Source: Vitellaria paradoxa
Taxonomy: Eukaryota; Streptophyta; Magnoliopsida; Ericales; Sapotaceae
Assembly: GCA_019916065.1 (NCBI GenBank)
Contig: CM034240.1
Location: 40,574,561-40,638,560 of the forward strand
Length of the DNA stretch: 64,000 nucleotides
Direction of reading: 5' to 3'
Shown: positions 1 to 11,560 of the stretch, piece by piece
How positions within the stretch are numbered: position 1 is the stretch's first letter
Layout of the letters: every line of letters starts with the position of its first letter
Notes under the pieces: model-generated
What the model was told of the DNA's origin: nothing
Databases searched by the model: none
The model's input: only the letters and a program-made list of their open reading frames with translations
Translations under genes and position numbers: made by a program

Positions 1-707
1 ATCGGAACTGCTCTGGCAAAGGGATAGAGATCTGGACCCCCGAGGAATTTGAACACCTCCTTCAAGTGGTCCTTGTCAGCACGAATGCCAGTAGCCCAGA
101 ACTTCTTTAACTGAACACCTGCACAGATATTAAATCAAACAGTTAGTATGCTTAGAAGTGAGGGTAAAGAAGAATAAGAACTGGTAGGATTTGAAATCAA
201 CCAACCTGGGCCCAAAGAAACCCGAGGGACGATTGGAAAACGATCTTCGTCTGGATCGTGTGTCCAGTGACCTGTGACGACGCACAGGTCACTTTCTGAC
301 TTAATCGTATCAGGCAGCATGTGGACCAAGGCCTTTTCTGGTCGGGATTTCAGGTACCACCTGTTCTCATCCTTCCTCACCTTCTGGATTGAGTAACAGT
401 AAAGAAGATCGTACTCGGATATGTGGAATCCGTATCGCCTGTTTATTTCTATCACCCCATTAACGATTCTATAAAAGTTATGGGTGAGGTTCCTAGGGCC
501 AAGGTCCAGAATGCTCATCATAGAGCGAAGAAAGGGGTGCAGGGGGAACCTAAGGCCACCTTCGGTGATTGCCACTATGGGGAATTCCCCTGTTTCACGC
601 TCGCCTTGTTCGGCGAGCCTAATACCTACGTTCTGAGGAATCTGGTATTTCTCCTTGAAAATCCTAACCTTTTCCTCAGAACTTAGCTCGTTCGCGAGTC
701 TACCCAT
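1..707 (-). CDS. Antisense ORF of a TAT-type Gypsy retrotransposon (Transposase_28-like), partial
   Basis: The ORF starts at ATG 707 on the minus strand and runs 167 codons. A conserved block near residues 45-75 (AGLRFPLHPF-like, here EGGLRFPLHPFLRSMM) resembles the plant 'putative gypsy type transposon' domain, PF04195. A donor (CCAG|GTTGG, exon end 206) and an acceptor (GTGCAG|GTGTTC, exon start 118) fit a short 87-nt intron. After it the frame stays open to the window edge (FWATGIRADKD...), so the C-terminus is outside. The flanking LTR reads on the plus strand, so this ORF is antisense to the element. Grande/Retand-like TAT elements are known to carry such an antisense ORF between pol and the 3' LTR. 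The function is unknown. The family call is from recalled motif similarity. Confidence 0.6.
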
Positions 708-1200
708 AACGGAAAATTTGAAGAAAAAAGAGGATTAACTCACCGGAAATGAAGGACGACGGGAAGGGTGAAAGCTTGCGAAGACGAAAGCTCAGAGGAA
801 AAGAAGCAAGGGAAATCTGTAGACTCAAATCGCAGAAAAGAGGTAAGAGAAGATTAATCAGGTATATATGTATATGTGTATGTATCTCTGAGGGAAACCG
901 AAGCGTTTCCAACGAAAAGGCAATGGGCGGTAAAAATGGCATTTATTACCGCCCCAATTTTCAAATTTCTGACCATTCACGTTTTAACACCTCGTATCTG
1001 GGAAACCGCGTAAGCGGCGCAGCAGATGAAAAGCTGAAAGGGCACTGCGCGTGTCGTCACGAGGAGAGAGAAAAGTCCAATCAGATTTGATACGCGTCAG
1101 GGACATACTAAACGACAAACTGCGTAGGAGGGTTGAAGGATCAGGGAGGTAAGGTTATTCTGCTCTGCTACTCTGCTCGGAAAATATCTTTTCTCGACCA

Positions 1201-1214
1201 GAGTGGGGGCAAAA
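1201..1214 (+). other. Polypurine tract of the TAT-type Gypsy element
   Basis: A purine-rich run (GAGTGGGGGCAAAA) directly abuts the TG of the LTR at 1215. This is the position of the plus-strand primer just 5' of a 3' LTR, and it helps set the element's orientation as plus. Confidence 0.55.
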
Positions 1215-2112
1215 TGTTGGGCATAATAATACTAAAGCTGTACTCTTGCCGAACAGGTTTAGTCTGGTGCCACGTGGCGTGGTGCCGAGCAAATTCACAT
1301 AAGCCACTTAGCCACTTTGCCGAGCACGTTCCGTTTGGACACGTGGCATCCCGCCGAACAACTGATTATTGGCACGAGGGTTCCACGTGAGTGTTATACG
1401 TGAGTACACGATTTAGAGTTAGTGCTCCAAAGAGTACCCTGAATCTCGACATCAATAAACAATGTATAACCACGTGGCTATAGCCGAGGAATCTAGTTTG
1501 CTCGGCCTATATGTCGATGGCCAGTAAATGTCAAACCTAGGGCCCACAGCCTTTAAAGAAGGCTCATGACCATAAATGCACCTTAGTTAGGATTGAACTA
1601 GGTACTTGTCTCTGGAGATGTAACTAAATCGGTCTATCTCGTTACGATTCGGTGGCTGATGCGACAAGAAGACAGTATGACCCTGAAATTCAGGTTGTAA
1701 TGCCGTGTTAAACCACCAGAAGCATTAAATGAAAGGCACGGTGTATTTATGAGGGGTCTGAGGCATTAAATGAAGGTGAAGGGCATTTAAAGCAAGAGTG
1801 TAAAAGAGAGACACGGCAGTGTGCGTAATGTCGAGTCATAGGTATGCTGTAATCATTACTCAGACCACTATATATGGATATACAACTGAATCACGGAGGT
1901 AAGCTGACTATTGCCAACTTAAACTTTGACTCCTTTTTTTTCAGAAAACTTTCTTTCTTGGGTGACTTGCTGACTTAATCATCGGAGGGTTTTCCGGCCT
2001 AAGACCTCCTCTCCCGCCGTCACCTTTCTTTCTGTCTTTGTTCGGCAGGTCGGCGATTGCATTTCCGGTTGGCGTGGTCAGCAGTTCCGGCGGTAATTTC
2101 TGCTGCCGAACA
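1215..2112 (+). mobile_element. 3' LTR of a TAT-type Gypsy retrotransposon
   Basis: The 898-bp block runs from TGTTGGGC to GCCGAACA. A TATA-like stretch (CTATATATGG, near 1870) is followed by a GACTTAATCATCGGAGGG segment near 1972-1990, which resembles the R/U5 region of plant Gypsy LTRs and supports plus orientation. The polypurine tract precedes it, and the antisense ORF lies in the adjoining internal region. A near-identical LTR occurs in the opposite orientation at 59756-60660. Only this LTR and the 3' internal part of the element are in the window, so a target duplication cannot be checked. Confidence 0.8.
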
Positions 2113-2429
2113 ATATACACACATTTATATTAATGTAAGACCCTAATAAAGAACAATACCGGAAGAATCGGACAGAATTCGATTTCGCGAATAAGTGCAG
2201 CTTTTAATTTCAAAAAGCTTTTAGAAATAAGTTAAAACAAAACATATTTGTATCCAGTTCTTTAGAAACAAGTTAAACTATCTATAGATACACATAACGG
2301 CATTAGAGAGACATTAATCAAAGGATGAAAAATAATAATAATAAATAATAACTAGTTCTGGGAAGTCTCTGCTCCATAAATCAAAGGATTAAAATAAAAT
2401 AAATAAATAAATTTAAAAATAATATCCAG
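2113..2429. other. Unassigned AT-rich spacer
   Basis: I see no gene or clear repeat here. The spacer lies between the Gypsy LTR and the left edge of the segmental duplication. Confidence 0.4.
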
Positions 2430-2739
2430 TTCTAATGTAACCTATGTATATATATGAAACATGTCTAGAATCAATGCTAGTCGGCTGCCCTTGATTTGAA
2501 ATCAAACAAAAAAAAAAAAAAAAAAAAAAACCTTTTCTAGTACTGCAAAACCCTAAATTTAAAGAAAAGTATTAATAGTATTAGAGATTGACAATTCAAA
2601 TATATAATTGCGATATAATATAATAGACACTAATATACCTTCTCGAAAATGAGAGAAAAAAATCTATGAATAAGTTGAGAAGGCACATAGAAGGTTAGAA
2701 AAAGTGTGCAGGGTTTTGTATGTTCTGTATAAGTTCTTA

Positions 2740-3109
2740 CTTTTTTTGATGGGTTTGGTATTATTCATAGGCTTGGTTTGTCAATTAAACAAATCTTTTA
2801 TCAACGGTTAATTTAAAATTGAAATATAGTATTATTTTCAACGCTTCTAGACCGTGGAAATGTTTTTACTGATTTTCAACAACGATTTTTCATGCGTCAT
2901 TGAGATTTCTTAAAATTTTAACACTAATGTGAAATAATATTTTCAACTTATTATTTTCTGCGGTCACCTTATGTGTTGAAATAAAAAGATAATATCAAGC
3001 ACATTTTTTTCACGATTAACTTTTGGCGTTGAAAAAAAAAATCTTGTTTCAACGATTATTAACAACCGTGGAGAATTAAGCGTCACATTTAACTCATTTT
3101 ATTGTAGTG
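2740..3109 (+). mobile_element. Right end of a CACTA-like element, truncated (copy A)
   Basis: The block ends ...CATTTTATTGTAGTG at 3109, the inverted form of a CACTACAATAAAATG terminus. Inward of it are repeated short motifs in both orientations (CAACGATTATTAACAACCGTGG, TCAACGGTT, TCTAGACCGTGG), as expected of CACTA subterminal repeats. No matching left terminus was found, so the left boundary is approximate and the element appears truncated. The same piece lies at about 36640-37000. Confidence 0.5.
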
Positions 3110-3526
3110 ATGATATACCTGTGTGCATGCTCATACCCATGCCCAACCCAAGCTGTGTGCATGGGATGACCCACTGCTTGCGCACGCCAAACCACAGATC
3201 ACCATGTTTACAAGCTTTAAAAATGTGTGAGTATTGAGTCAAAACTAAATCATGAACACCCCAAACAATACATAAACCCCAAAAATATAGTACATAAATA
3301 GGTACAAAAACTCGAGTCATTACACATGTAGAACAAGAGCTGTGTCCATGCCTTAGTTGTCGGAACAGTACCGTGGGCATGCCTCGAGCACCAAGACGAT
3401 GGAGTGGGGACTCTCTAGGCACAAGGATGGCAGAGATATTGGGATGGTGGGCTTGTTAGCACTGTCTAGCCTTCCTTTTTACAGCCTCAACTGCGACACA
3501 AATAAGGCTATACATATACAAGTTAA

Positions 3527-4438
3527 GGGCCCGTTTGGTAAAATTATCAATTTTTAGTTTTCGTAATCAGTTTTTACATTAAGTTTTCAGTTTCTATATT
3601 CAATTTTCTATTTTTAGTTTTTATTTTCATAGCAAAAAAGAAAAAAAGAAAACAAAAACTTAAAAGTGCATTTGGCAATGATAGTTAATAGTTGATAGTT
3701 ATAGTTGTTAATTAATTAAATTAATTAATTTAATTAACCTAAACTAATTTGATTTAATTAATTAATTAATTTTTTATAAATAATAATTTAAATCACTAGA
3801 AATAAAATATATTAAATATAATTTAATTATATTATGTATTAAAAATAATAAAATAAAATATTATTTCAATTAATTTAATTAATTAAATTTAATTACAATT
3901 AATTTAATTTGGTTAACTATTAATTATTAATTAAATTGTATTTAATATATATAATTTGATATATTGAATTAATTATTGATAAAATTAATTATTAATTACA
4001 TTATATTTAATATATTTTTATCATATTTAATATATTAATGTAACTTATATAAAATAATATATATATATATATATTTATATTGGCAGTAGTCAGAGATGGG
4101 TAGAACGATGACAGTTGTTGGCAGTGATCGGAGGTGGGTGGGGGGTGATGGTGGTAGTTGGCGATAACCGAATGTGGGTGGCGATTAATGGACGGTGATG
4201 GTTGATTGTGAGTGATGGTTGTGACTAGGAGTAATTATGGAAGAAAATGAAAACTGAAAATAAAAGCTTGAGAAAACACCCTTTTCGAATTTTCATAATT
4301 TTTAAAAGTTTTGAAAATGGTTTTCATTTTTTTTAAAACTGAAAACTAAAAACAAATTTGACAAACGAGTTTTTATATTTAGTTTTCAAAAAAATAAAAA
4401 TAAAAACTAAAAAATAAAAAAAAGTTGCCAAACGGGTC
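3527..4438. mobile_element. Tourist-like (PIF/Harbinger) nonautonomous element, copy A
   Basis: The 912-bp element begins GGGCCCGTTTGGTAAAATT and ends AAGTTGCCAAACGGGTC, an imperfect terminal inverted repeat. It is flanked by direct TAA on both sides (3524-3526 and 4439-4441), the 3-bp TAA/TTA target duplication of PIF/Harbinger elements. The interior is AT-rich with a GGTGG/GATGG-rich stretch near 4080-4230, and I see no transposase. It sits about 220 bp beyond the NLR stop codon. The same element is at 37428-38331. Confidence 0.75.
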
Positions 4439-4659
4439 TAAACAATTAACAAATTACTAAGGACTCATTTTATTTCCAAATGTATGCAACTTTTGATCAT
4501 TTTAATATGAAATTTATAATTAGAACCTTGTATTAATCGAATGGATTTTATTAAGTTAAAAGGTGTGATTTACTCTAAAATTGACCATCCATATATATGA
4601 TTGACTGTGTGTTAAAAAGCAAAGTGGGTGTTAAAAATTCACGGATGTGCGTAGGAAAA

Positions 4660-6527
4660 TTAAATACCTCCGTCTAGCCAGGCTTCTTCAAATTGGATGG
4701 AAGGAATGTGACGGACTTTGTCAAAATCCACTCCCCTCGTTCCATCTTGCAATCTAAGCCTGTTTACGAATGCTTGAGGCATTCTATAGATAGACAATTC
4801 CCGTAGAGTAGTGATATATCTCAGTCCATCCGGAACCATTTTCAATTTGTCACAGGCAGAAATTGTCAAAGAAAAAAGATTGGGCATAGCTCCTTCATCC
4901 ACCCTCCAATCTTCTAAGGCGGGCAAACCTGTGACGCCTAAAACTTTTAGGCGAGGGAAACCTTGAACTGAGCAAACCATTTCTTTACCCAAAAAGGCAT
5001 CCACCTGCAACTGTAGGCGAACCAAGTTAGGCAACTTCTCAAGTACTGCAAACGGGTCTTCCCTGAGTTGAGAGCCACGCAAAAACAAACGTGTGAGGTT
5101 TGAACGGAAGCCCGGCCCCTGTTGGTATTCTGGCAATGTAAGTATACGTCCATGTATGTCCAGCTCGTGAAGAAGATGAAATTCAAAAAATATTTGTTTC
5201 AGTAGAATTAGTGCCTCCTCGGTGCAAAAATCAATTTTGCCGATAGAAAGGGTACAGTATCGGAGGGGGAGCTCTTTTTGGGTGGTGCTGATCCTGAGGT
5301 AGCGAACGAATGCCTCCAAGTCTAGTTCATTCTCCACTATTTCCACTTGTGTCAGTGTTTGAAGATTGGTCAATTTCTCCAGATCTCCAAAATTGCAACT
5401 CTTTGAGAAGAAGTTCTCTAGCAGCTCTAAATTGTCCAAGCCATCCAATCGCAATTTATGGCATTTTTCTACTGGTTCCCACCGAAACGGAAGGTAAAGA
5501 TGTCTCAATTGTTTCAACTTCCACAGTACATTTGGTATAATTGCGTCACCAAGTGTGAATAAATCAAGGGTTTGCAAATACTTCAAATTACCGATAGACG
5601 ATGGCAACTCGAAGTTAGTCCTTCTCAAGCCGAGATATCGCAAATGGATTAAATCTCCTGCTGCTTTTGGTAATTTTACTCTCTCCTTTTCGTCTAAACC
5701 AAATTCTTCAAGATGCAGAGCTCTGACCAATTTAAAATCCTTGGGCAAACGAGATACAATTGTTTTGCGGAATGAACGGGTGTACTTCCTTCCATTAAAG
5801 AACAAAGCCGACTGAATGTTTTTTTCCTGGTCAGTGCAAAGGTCTGATGGATCAATATTCTCGTTCCCATGTATGGCTAACCTATGCAGAGGTCTGATGA
5901 ATGATGATGATGATGACGTTGCCAAGAATGAGCTAGAAGACGAGCGAAATTGTTGTTCGTTCCTTTGCCCATGATCAATCACCTTAACAAAATTTTCCTC
6001 TTTGGCCATCGATAAACACATGTCTCGCATGAGGTCATGAAGCCGGCAGGTTTGGAATCTTCTTCCGATACTTGTTCCAGGCTGAAATATTTGTACTTCA
6101 ACCATTGATCTCTGTGCAAGTTCAACCAAATAATGTTCTGCGACCTCCATCAATGTTTCTTCTTGTCCTCTTTGCTCTTCTTCTAGATATATAAAGCCTT
6201 CCGCTATCCATAACTGATATAATGTATGGGTCCAGATGATGTAATCTTTTGGATAACTCCCCAAATGAAGAAAACATGATTTCAACCAATATGGTAAGTC
6301 ATGGTAACTTAAAGCCAATATCTCTGTTACTCCTTTACCCTGTTCTCCAAAGCCTTTATTATCTCCCTTTAAATATGAATTTATATTTTTATGCACGGCC
6401 TTCCACTCCTCCAATGTATTTTTCCACGCCAAAAGTCCCCCTAGCACCACAATGGCTAATGGTAAACCCCCACAATGTTTTAACATACCCCTTCTTAACT
6501 CATTTTGCTCTTCTGTAGTTATTGATC
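4660..6527 (-). CDS. CC-NB-LRR disease resistance protein, exon 2 (GLPL to C-terminus)
   Basis: This is the second and last exon of an RPP8/RPP13-type NLR, an intracellular immune receptor. Using the acceptor after TTTTTTGAAG (first exonic base 6527), it continues the frame of exon 1 at residue 344 and ends at 4660, giving 965 residues in total. Visible in order: GLPL motif (GGLPLAIVVLGG, about 363-374), RNBS-D (CFLHLGSYP, about 428-436), an LHD form of the MHD motif (about 506-508), a serine-rich run near 537-555, then LRRs (LRYLGLRRTNFELPSSIGNL and on) to the end. No frameshift or stop interrupts it. An alternative acceptor 15 nt downstream (CTACAG, first base 6512) is also in frame. Exon 1 lies 27.5 kb away at 33979-35008. 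Confidence 0.88.
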
Positions 6528-6875
6528 CTTCAAAAAATAAGGAAAAAAATAATAATAAATAAATAAATCAAAGAGAACATTGTACAAATTCTTCAACATA
6601 TAAGGAACAAACAAAACAAGTTAAACTAAAAAATTTACTTGTTTATATAGAAAAATAAAAACCAAAAGTGTAATTATGGGCATTGTAATGCAAGAACATT
6701 TTACACACCCAGTTAATTTCTTTGTGCAAAATTTTTCACTCGGGGAAAAAAATTGATTTTTCACTAACTCTATTGAAACAAATATTGGTGGCCTTTATAA
6801 ATTGAATTTAGTTTTACCATATGTAGTATTTCAAATTATTGTCATAATTACCTAGCCCGGGATTGTGAAGGAAAT

Positions 6876-7330
6876 TGTTGAGGTATGAGTTGTCAATCCC
6901 ATGTTGGGAAAAGACAACCCATTTCAGCTAAAAAGACTAATAAAAGGAGAGGTGACTTTGTCTCAACCTTCCATTCTTTGAATGTCCAATTCATCATCCA
7001 AGATTGAATTGGCTATTTTGGTAGTTTTCAAGTATAAAAGGGGGAGTTTAGAGAACGGAAAGTGTGCAAAATGAAAAGAAAAAGTGTAGAGAAAAAAAAA
7101 GAAAAAATAAATAAAAGATTAAAGTGTAGAGAGGTGCGAGAGAATTTAAGTGTACAGGATGAGATATATTTCGGGTATTTTTTTGTCTTAGTTTTGGTAT
7201 TGAATATTTTGTATCTATTTCTTTTTTGTATTCTCATTTTGTGGTAGTAAAAATACTTCTCCTATCTTCGCCCGTGAACGTAGGCATTATGCCGAATCAC
7301 GTAATTCATTGTGCCTTTGTGTGTTACAAG
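6876..7330 (+). mobile_element. 5' LTR of a Ty1/copia retrotransposon (end approximate)
   Basis: The block starts TGTTGAGGTATGAGTTGTC and carries a promoter/leader typical of plant copia LTRs: a GTATAAAAGG-like TATA near 7032, then CTCATTTTGTGGTAG and CTTCGCCCGTGAACGTAGGCATTATGCCGAATCACG. The 3' boundary and primer-binding site are not sharp. No second copy was found downstream, so the 3' LTR seems lost. Confidence 0.6.
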
Positions 7331-7990
7331 TCAAGGTGATGAATGCTACGGTCAGTGATGACTGACTTAGATGAGTCCATCGCCTTAGACTCTTCAAAAA
7401 ATGAGGTAATTTTGTTACCTTTTTAGCTTTTCATTCTTCTTTTACAGGAACACTCTCTAGATCCCTGAGTGACATTGAGCTGTCAAATCATGAGAATGAT
7501 GATTGAATTTGACAACAACCTTTAAGAACTTACAATTAACTTTCCAAGGAATGCTGTGGGCTGAAGAAACATAGAAAAGCCCAGAATCAAAGGAATGGTA
7601 TGCTAAGGAATGAGAGAGATGCATTGAAAATTGAGAATGAAAAACACATATATAAGTTATCTTAATTGGAATCTAATAAAAATTTTCAGTCTCAAAGTGC
7701 AAAGAAGTTTAAAGCAAAAATTGACGAGACCGTCGAGAAAAGCAGGAAGATTGAAGAAAAGGAAAAGTCATTGTGGAACTACAACCAAAAATCTAGAAGC
7801 TAGAAGAGAAGATAAACCATGATGGTAAGATTCTTGAGAATAAGAACTCTGCTTAAAACGAAATTGATGAGATTTGAAACAAGCAGAGGCCACATGGAGA
7901 CAAATCTGGTCTTGGATACACTGGAGAAAGGATCACACCTGCAGCATCTCCATCTTCTCTAGAAGTTCCAAAGATTGCCCTAAAGCATGC
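7331..7990 (+). other. Copia leader and decayed gag region
   Basis: This lies between the LTR and the zinc knuckle. There is no continuous frame, and many stops are present. Lysine- and glutamate-rich fragments may be remnants of gag. Confidence 0.4.
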
Positions 7991-7999
7991 AGAAGCTTT

Positions 8000-10900
8000 A
8001 AAGACCTTCCCAAAGCATGTGGCACCACCAAAGAGGAGTCCTCCAAAATTTAAACCGCAACAATTTTCTCCTCCTATGGTGAAAGGTACACGCTTTACTA
8101 GACCCTAGCCCTTTGTACTTGTATGCCATCATTGTGGGATCAAAGGTCATATCCACCCTAATTGCCACAAACTCTATAGATTTCCTTTGAATTATGTGAA
8201 AATTTTTTCTAAAAGTCAAAATCCTAAAGTTTCCAAGACAAATAGTTTTCAAGTTTTTTTTTTTTTTTTTTCCAAAAATAATTTTGAAAATCCACGCAAA
8301 TTTTAAAAATAAAAAAAAATTAAAATTTTCAAAATGTAAACCTGAAAAGCATTCATAGAAAAGGAATTCAAATAAAAAGCAAAGGCGTGAGAAAAAAATT
8401 GTCAAGACCACTATTCCAAAAACTAGGGCAATTTGAGTTCGAAAATCTAATTTAAATTATTTTATTTTGCAAACTGCCTTGAAAGCTTTAAAATCTAACA
8501 GGTGGTACCTTGACAGTGGATGTTCAAACCACATGTGTGGAAATAAAACTTTATTTTCAAAACTTGAATCCTATGAGGGTGGTATGGTGACTTTTGGTGA
8601 TGATAGCACATCACAAGTAAAAGGTAAAGGTAAGATTAAGTCCACGGTTTTCAAATGCTTGAAAAATATTTTATATATTGAGGGACTTAAAGCAAACCTA
8701 ATTAGCATAAGTCAATTGTATGATAAGCATTTTGTCCAGTTTTCTAAATCTGAATGTAATATTTTTAACAAAAAGGAACAATAAGTTTTGCATGGTGTTC
8801 GCACAACTGATAATTGCTATGGGGTAGCAAACTCTGAAAGTTCTATTTGTAATAATGCCACCCTAGATGAGATAGAGTTGTCGCACCAAAGACTCAGCAC
8901 ATAAACTTTAATGATTTAAATAAACTATTCAAATCTAAACTCATCAAGGGTCTACTTAAATTACAAAAGCATAAAAGTGGTGTATGGGGTCCTTGTCAAT
9001 TAAGTAAACAAGTTCGTAGTCCACATAAAAAGATTACATCTATTAGAACTTCTCAACCTTTCGAACTTGTTCACATACAGCAAGAGAAGCAACATATAAT
9101 TGGACGCATCACAAGAATCAGAACTGATCATGGAAGGGAATTTAAGAATTAAAAGTATGTTGATTTTTGTGATGAAAATGGAATAAAGCATGAATTTTCA
9201 GTGCCAAAAACACCATACCAGAATGGTGTCATGGAGAGAAGAAATCGTGTCCTACAAGAGATGGCGCATTCTATGCTGCATGGAAAATAACTTCCAAAAA
9301 CGTTTTGCGCTGAAGCTGTACACACTCCATGTTACACAGTAAATAATGTGTATCTTTGTCCTAGTATATAAAAAATACCCTATGAACTATGGAATGGTAA
9401 GAAGCTCAATGTTAAGTATTTTAAAGTTTTTAGGAGTAAGTGTTTCATTCTCAAGGATAAAGAAGACCTTGGAAAATTTAATTCCTGAAGCGATGAAGGA
9501 ATCTTCTTGGGCTATTCTTCTAATAGTCATGTTTTCTAGGATTTTAATTTAAAACTTCTTCTATTATGGAATCTATTAATGTAGTTGTTGATGATAATAT
9601 TGATTCTACTATTTTTAAATAGGCTGAAGAAGTTGATGGTCCTATATATGAGTTTACTGAGGCAAGTGAGAAAATTGAATAAGAAAAAGTTGAGCTAAAA
9701 GAAGAAGAGACTCATGCTCTAGTGAAGACTTCCACTCAACTGGAACCATCTTCAAGAGTGAAGTTGAACCACCTAGTAAATCATGTCATTGGAGAGGTAA
9801 CTGATAGAATGAAAATATGCAGGCAATTAAGGAAGAAGTAATTTTTGTGTGTTACGTTTTATCAGTTGAACCTAAAAATATTAAAGAAGCTTTACTTAAT
9901 GATAATTGGGTGAATTCCATGCATGAAAAGTTAAATCGATTTGTTAGGAATGATGTATGGACCTTAGTGCCTAGATCTACTCACACTAATGTTATTGGAA
10001 CTAAATAGATATTTAAAAACAAAAGTGATGAGTTTGATAATGTCATTAGAAACAAGGCTAGGTTAGTTGCTCAAGGTTACACTCAAGTAAGGGTTTTGAC
10101 TTTGATGAGATCTTTGCACCTATTGCTTGACTTGAATCCATTAGGTTACTTTTTGGCCATTGCATGCTTTCTAAAATTTAAATTGCATCAAATGGATGTC
10201 AAGGGTGTGTTTTTGAATGGCATTCTTCAAGAAGAAGCCTATGTAGAGCAGCCAAATGGTTTGAGGACCCAAAATTTCCTAACGATGTGTTTGAACTGAA
10301 AAAAGCTCCCTATGGTTTGAAACAAACACCACGTGCTTGGTATGAAACTCACGACCTTCTTACTTGAGTTTGGTTTTGTGCGTGGGAATGTAGACAAAAC
10401 ACTATTTATTTGCACTGACTCTATGCATATCTTAATTGCACAGATTTAAGTTGATGATATTATGTGTAGATTTATGTGTGATAAATATACTCTTGAATTT
10501 AATGTCTACACAATTTGAATTGAGCATGATGTGTGAATTAAATTATTTCCTAGGTTTTTAAGATAAACAGGATGATGAAGGAATTTTTATTTCTCAATGC
10601 TAAAGACTTAAGGAAAACGTTTGGTCTCTCAAATGATAAACATGCTAGAACTCCCATGAGCACAAGTACTAAACTTGACAAAGACCCGAGTGGTAAGAGA
10701 ATTGACTAGACCATATATAGGAGTATGATAGCGAATCTATTATATCTCACATCCAGTAGACCTGATATTACATTTAGTGTAGGTGTGAGTGTTAGATATC
10801 AGTTTGATCCTAAAAGTCACATTTGCATGTTATTAAAAGAATTTTAAAATATGTCGGTGGTACACTAGACTTTGTGATTTGGTTCACTTGTGACACCAAT

Positions 10901-11340
10901 TCTGATTTTGTGGGATACTCTGACACTGATTGGACGGGTAGTGTAGATGATCGTAAGAGTACTTTTGGCAGATGTTTATACATTAGTAATAATTTAGTCT
11001 CATGACATAGCAAAAAGAAAAATGCCATATCATTATCTCCTACTAAGGCTAAATATATTACTGCTAGTTGTTGTAACCAACTCTTATGGAAGAAGCAAAT
11101 GCTTGTTGACTATGGGTTGGACCTGGGCATTATTACTTTGTTTTGTTATAACATGACAGACATTAGTATTTCTAGGGATCAAGTCTTACATTTTTGCACC
11201 AAACATATTGATATTAGATATCATTTCATTAGAGAGTTGGTCAAGGAGAACGTGATTTCCCTGGAGCATGTGCAAACTGAAAATTAATTAGCTGACCTAT
11301 TCACTAAACCTTTGGATGCCCTTTGCTTTAATCTCTAGGG
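8000..11340 (+). pseudogene. Decayed copia gag-pol polyprotein
   Basis: All copia domains appear in the order gag, protease, integrase, RT, RNase H, across several frames with many stops. The gag zinc knuckle CHHCGIKGHIHPNC is at 8124-8165. The protease motif DSGCSNHM is near 8510. An integrase core segment TPYQNGVMERRNR is near 9210-9250. RT is marked by KARLVAQGYTQ (about 10050) and QMDVKGVFLNG (about 10190). RNase H has DTDWTGSVDDRKS (about 10920), and the end has DLFTKPLD (about 11300). The domain order identifies Ty1/copia. Multiple nonsense changes show it cannot encode a working polyprotein. Confidence 0.88.
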
Positions 11341-11560
11341 AAATCTTTGAGTATTTGCACATATCCATAATTTCTTAAAAAAAATAGAAAGAGAGATAGG
11401 AGTTCATTATTTGTTTTGAAAATATTTTATGACTTCTATCTCCTTATATGTGCATCAATCATTCAAGAAACTTCTAGAGAGGTTCACAAGGAAGGAATAG
11501 GGAGGCGAAGCCTCGAGCCCTATCCAGTGTACATCGCAGGGAGGTCGTTGGGAGCACACC

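Larger units (their letters stand above)
2430..5623. repeat. Segmental duplication, copy A (NLR 3' half plus downstream flank)
   Basis: This 3194-bp block aligns collinearly with 36324-39519, starting at a shared TTCTAATGTAACC. It contains a CACTA-like right end, a Tourist-like element, and the 3' half of NLR exon 2. The match to copy B stops only because copy B enters the 100-N gap. Differences are scattered substitutions and small indels. Both transposons were therefore present before the duplication. Confidence 0.9.

Noticed and set aside
423..686. Plus-strand ORF at the left end
   Set aside because: It lies opposite the better supported antisense retrotransposon ORF and has no motif.
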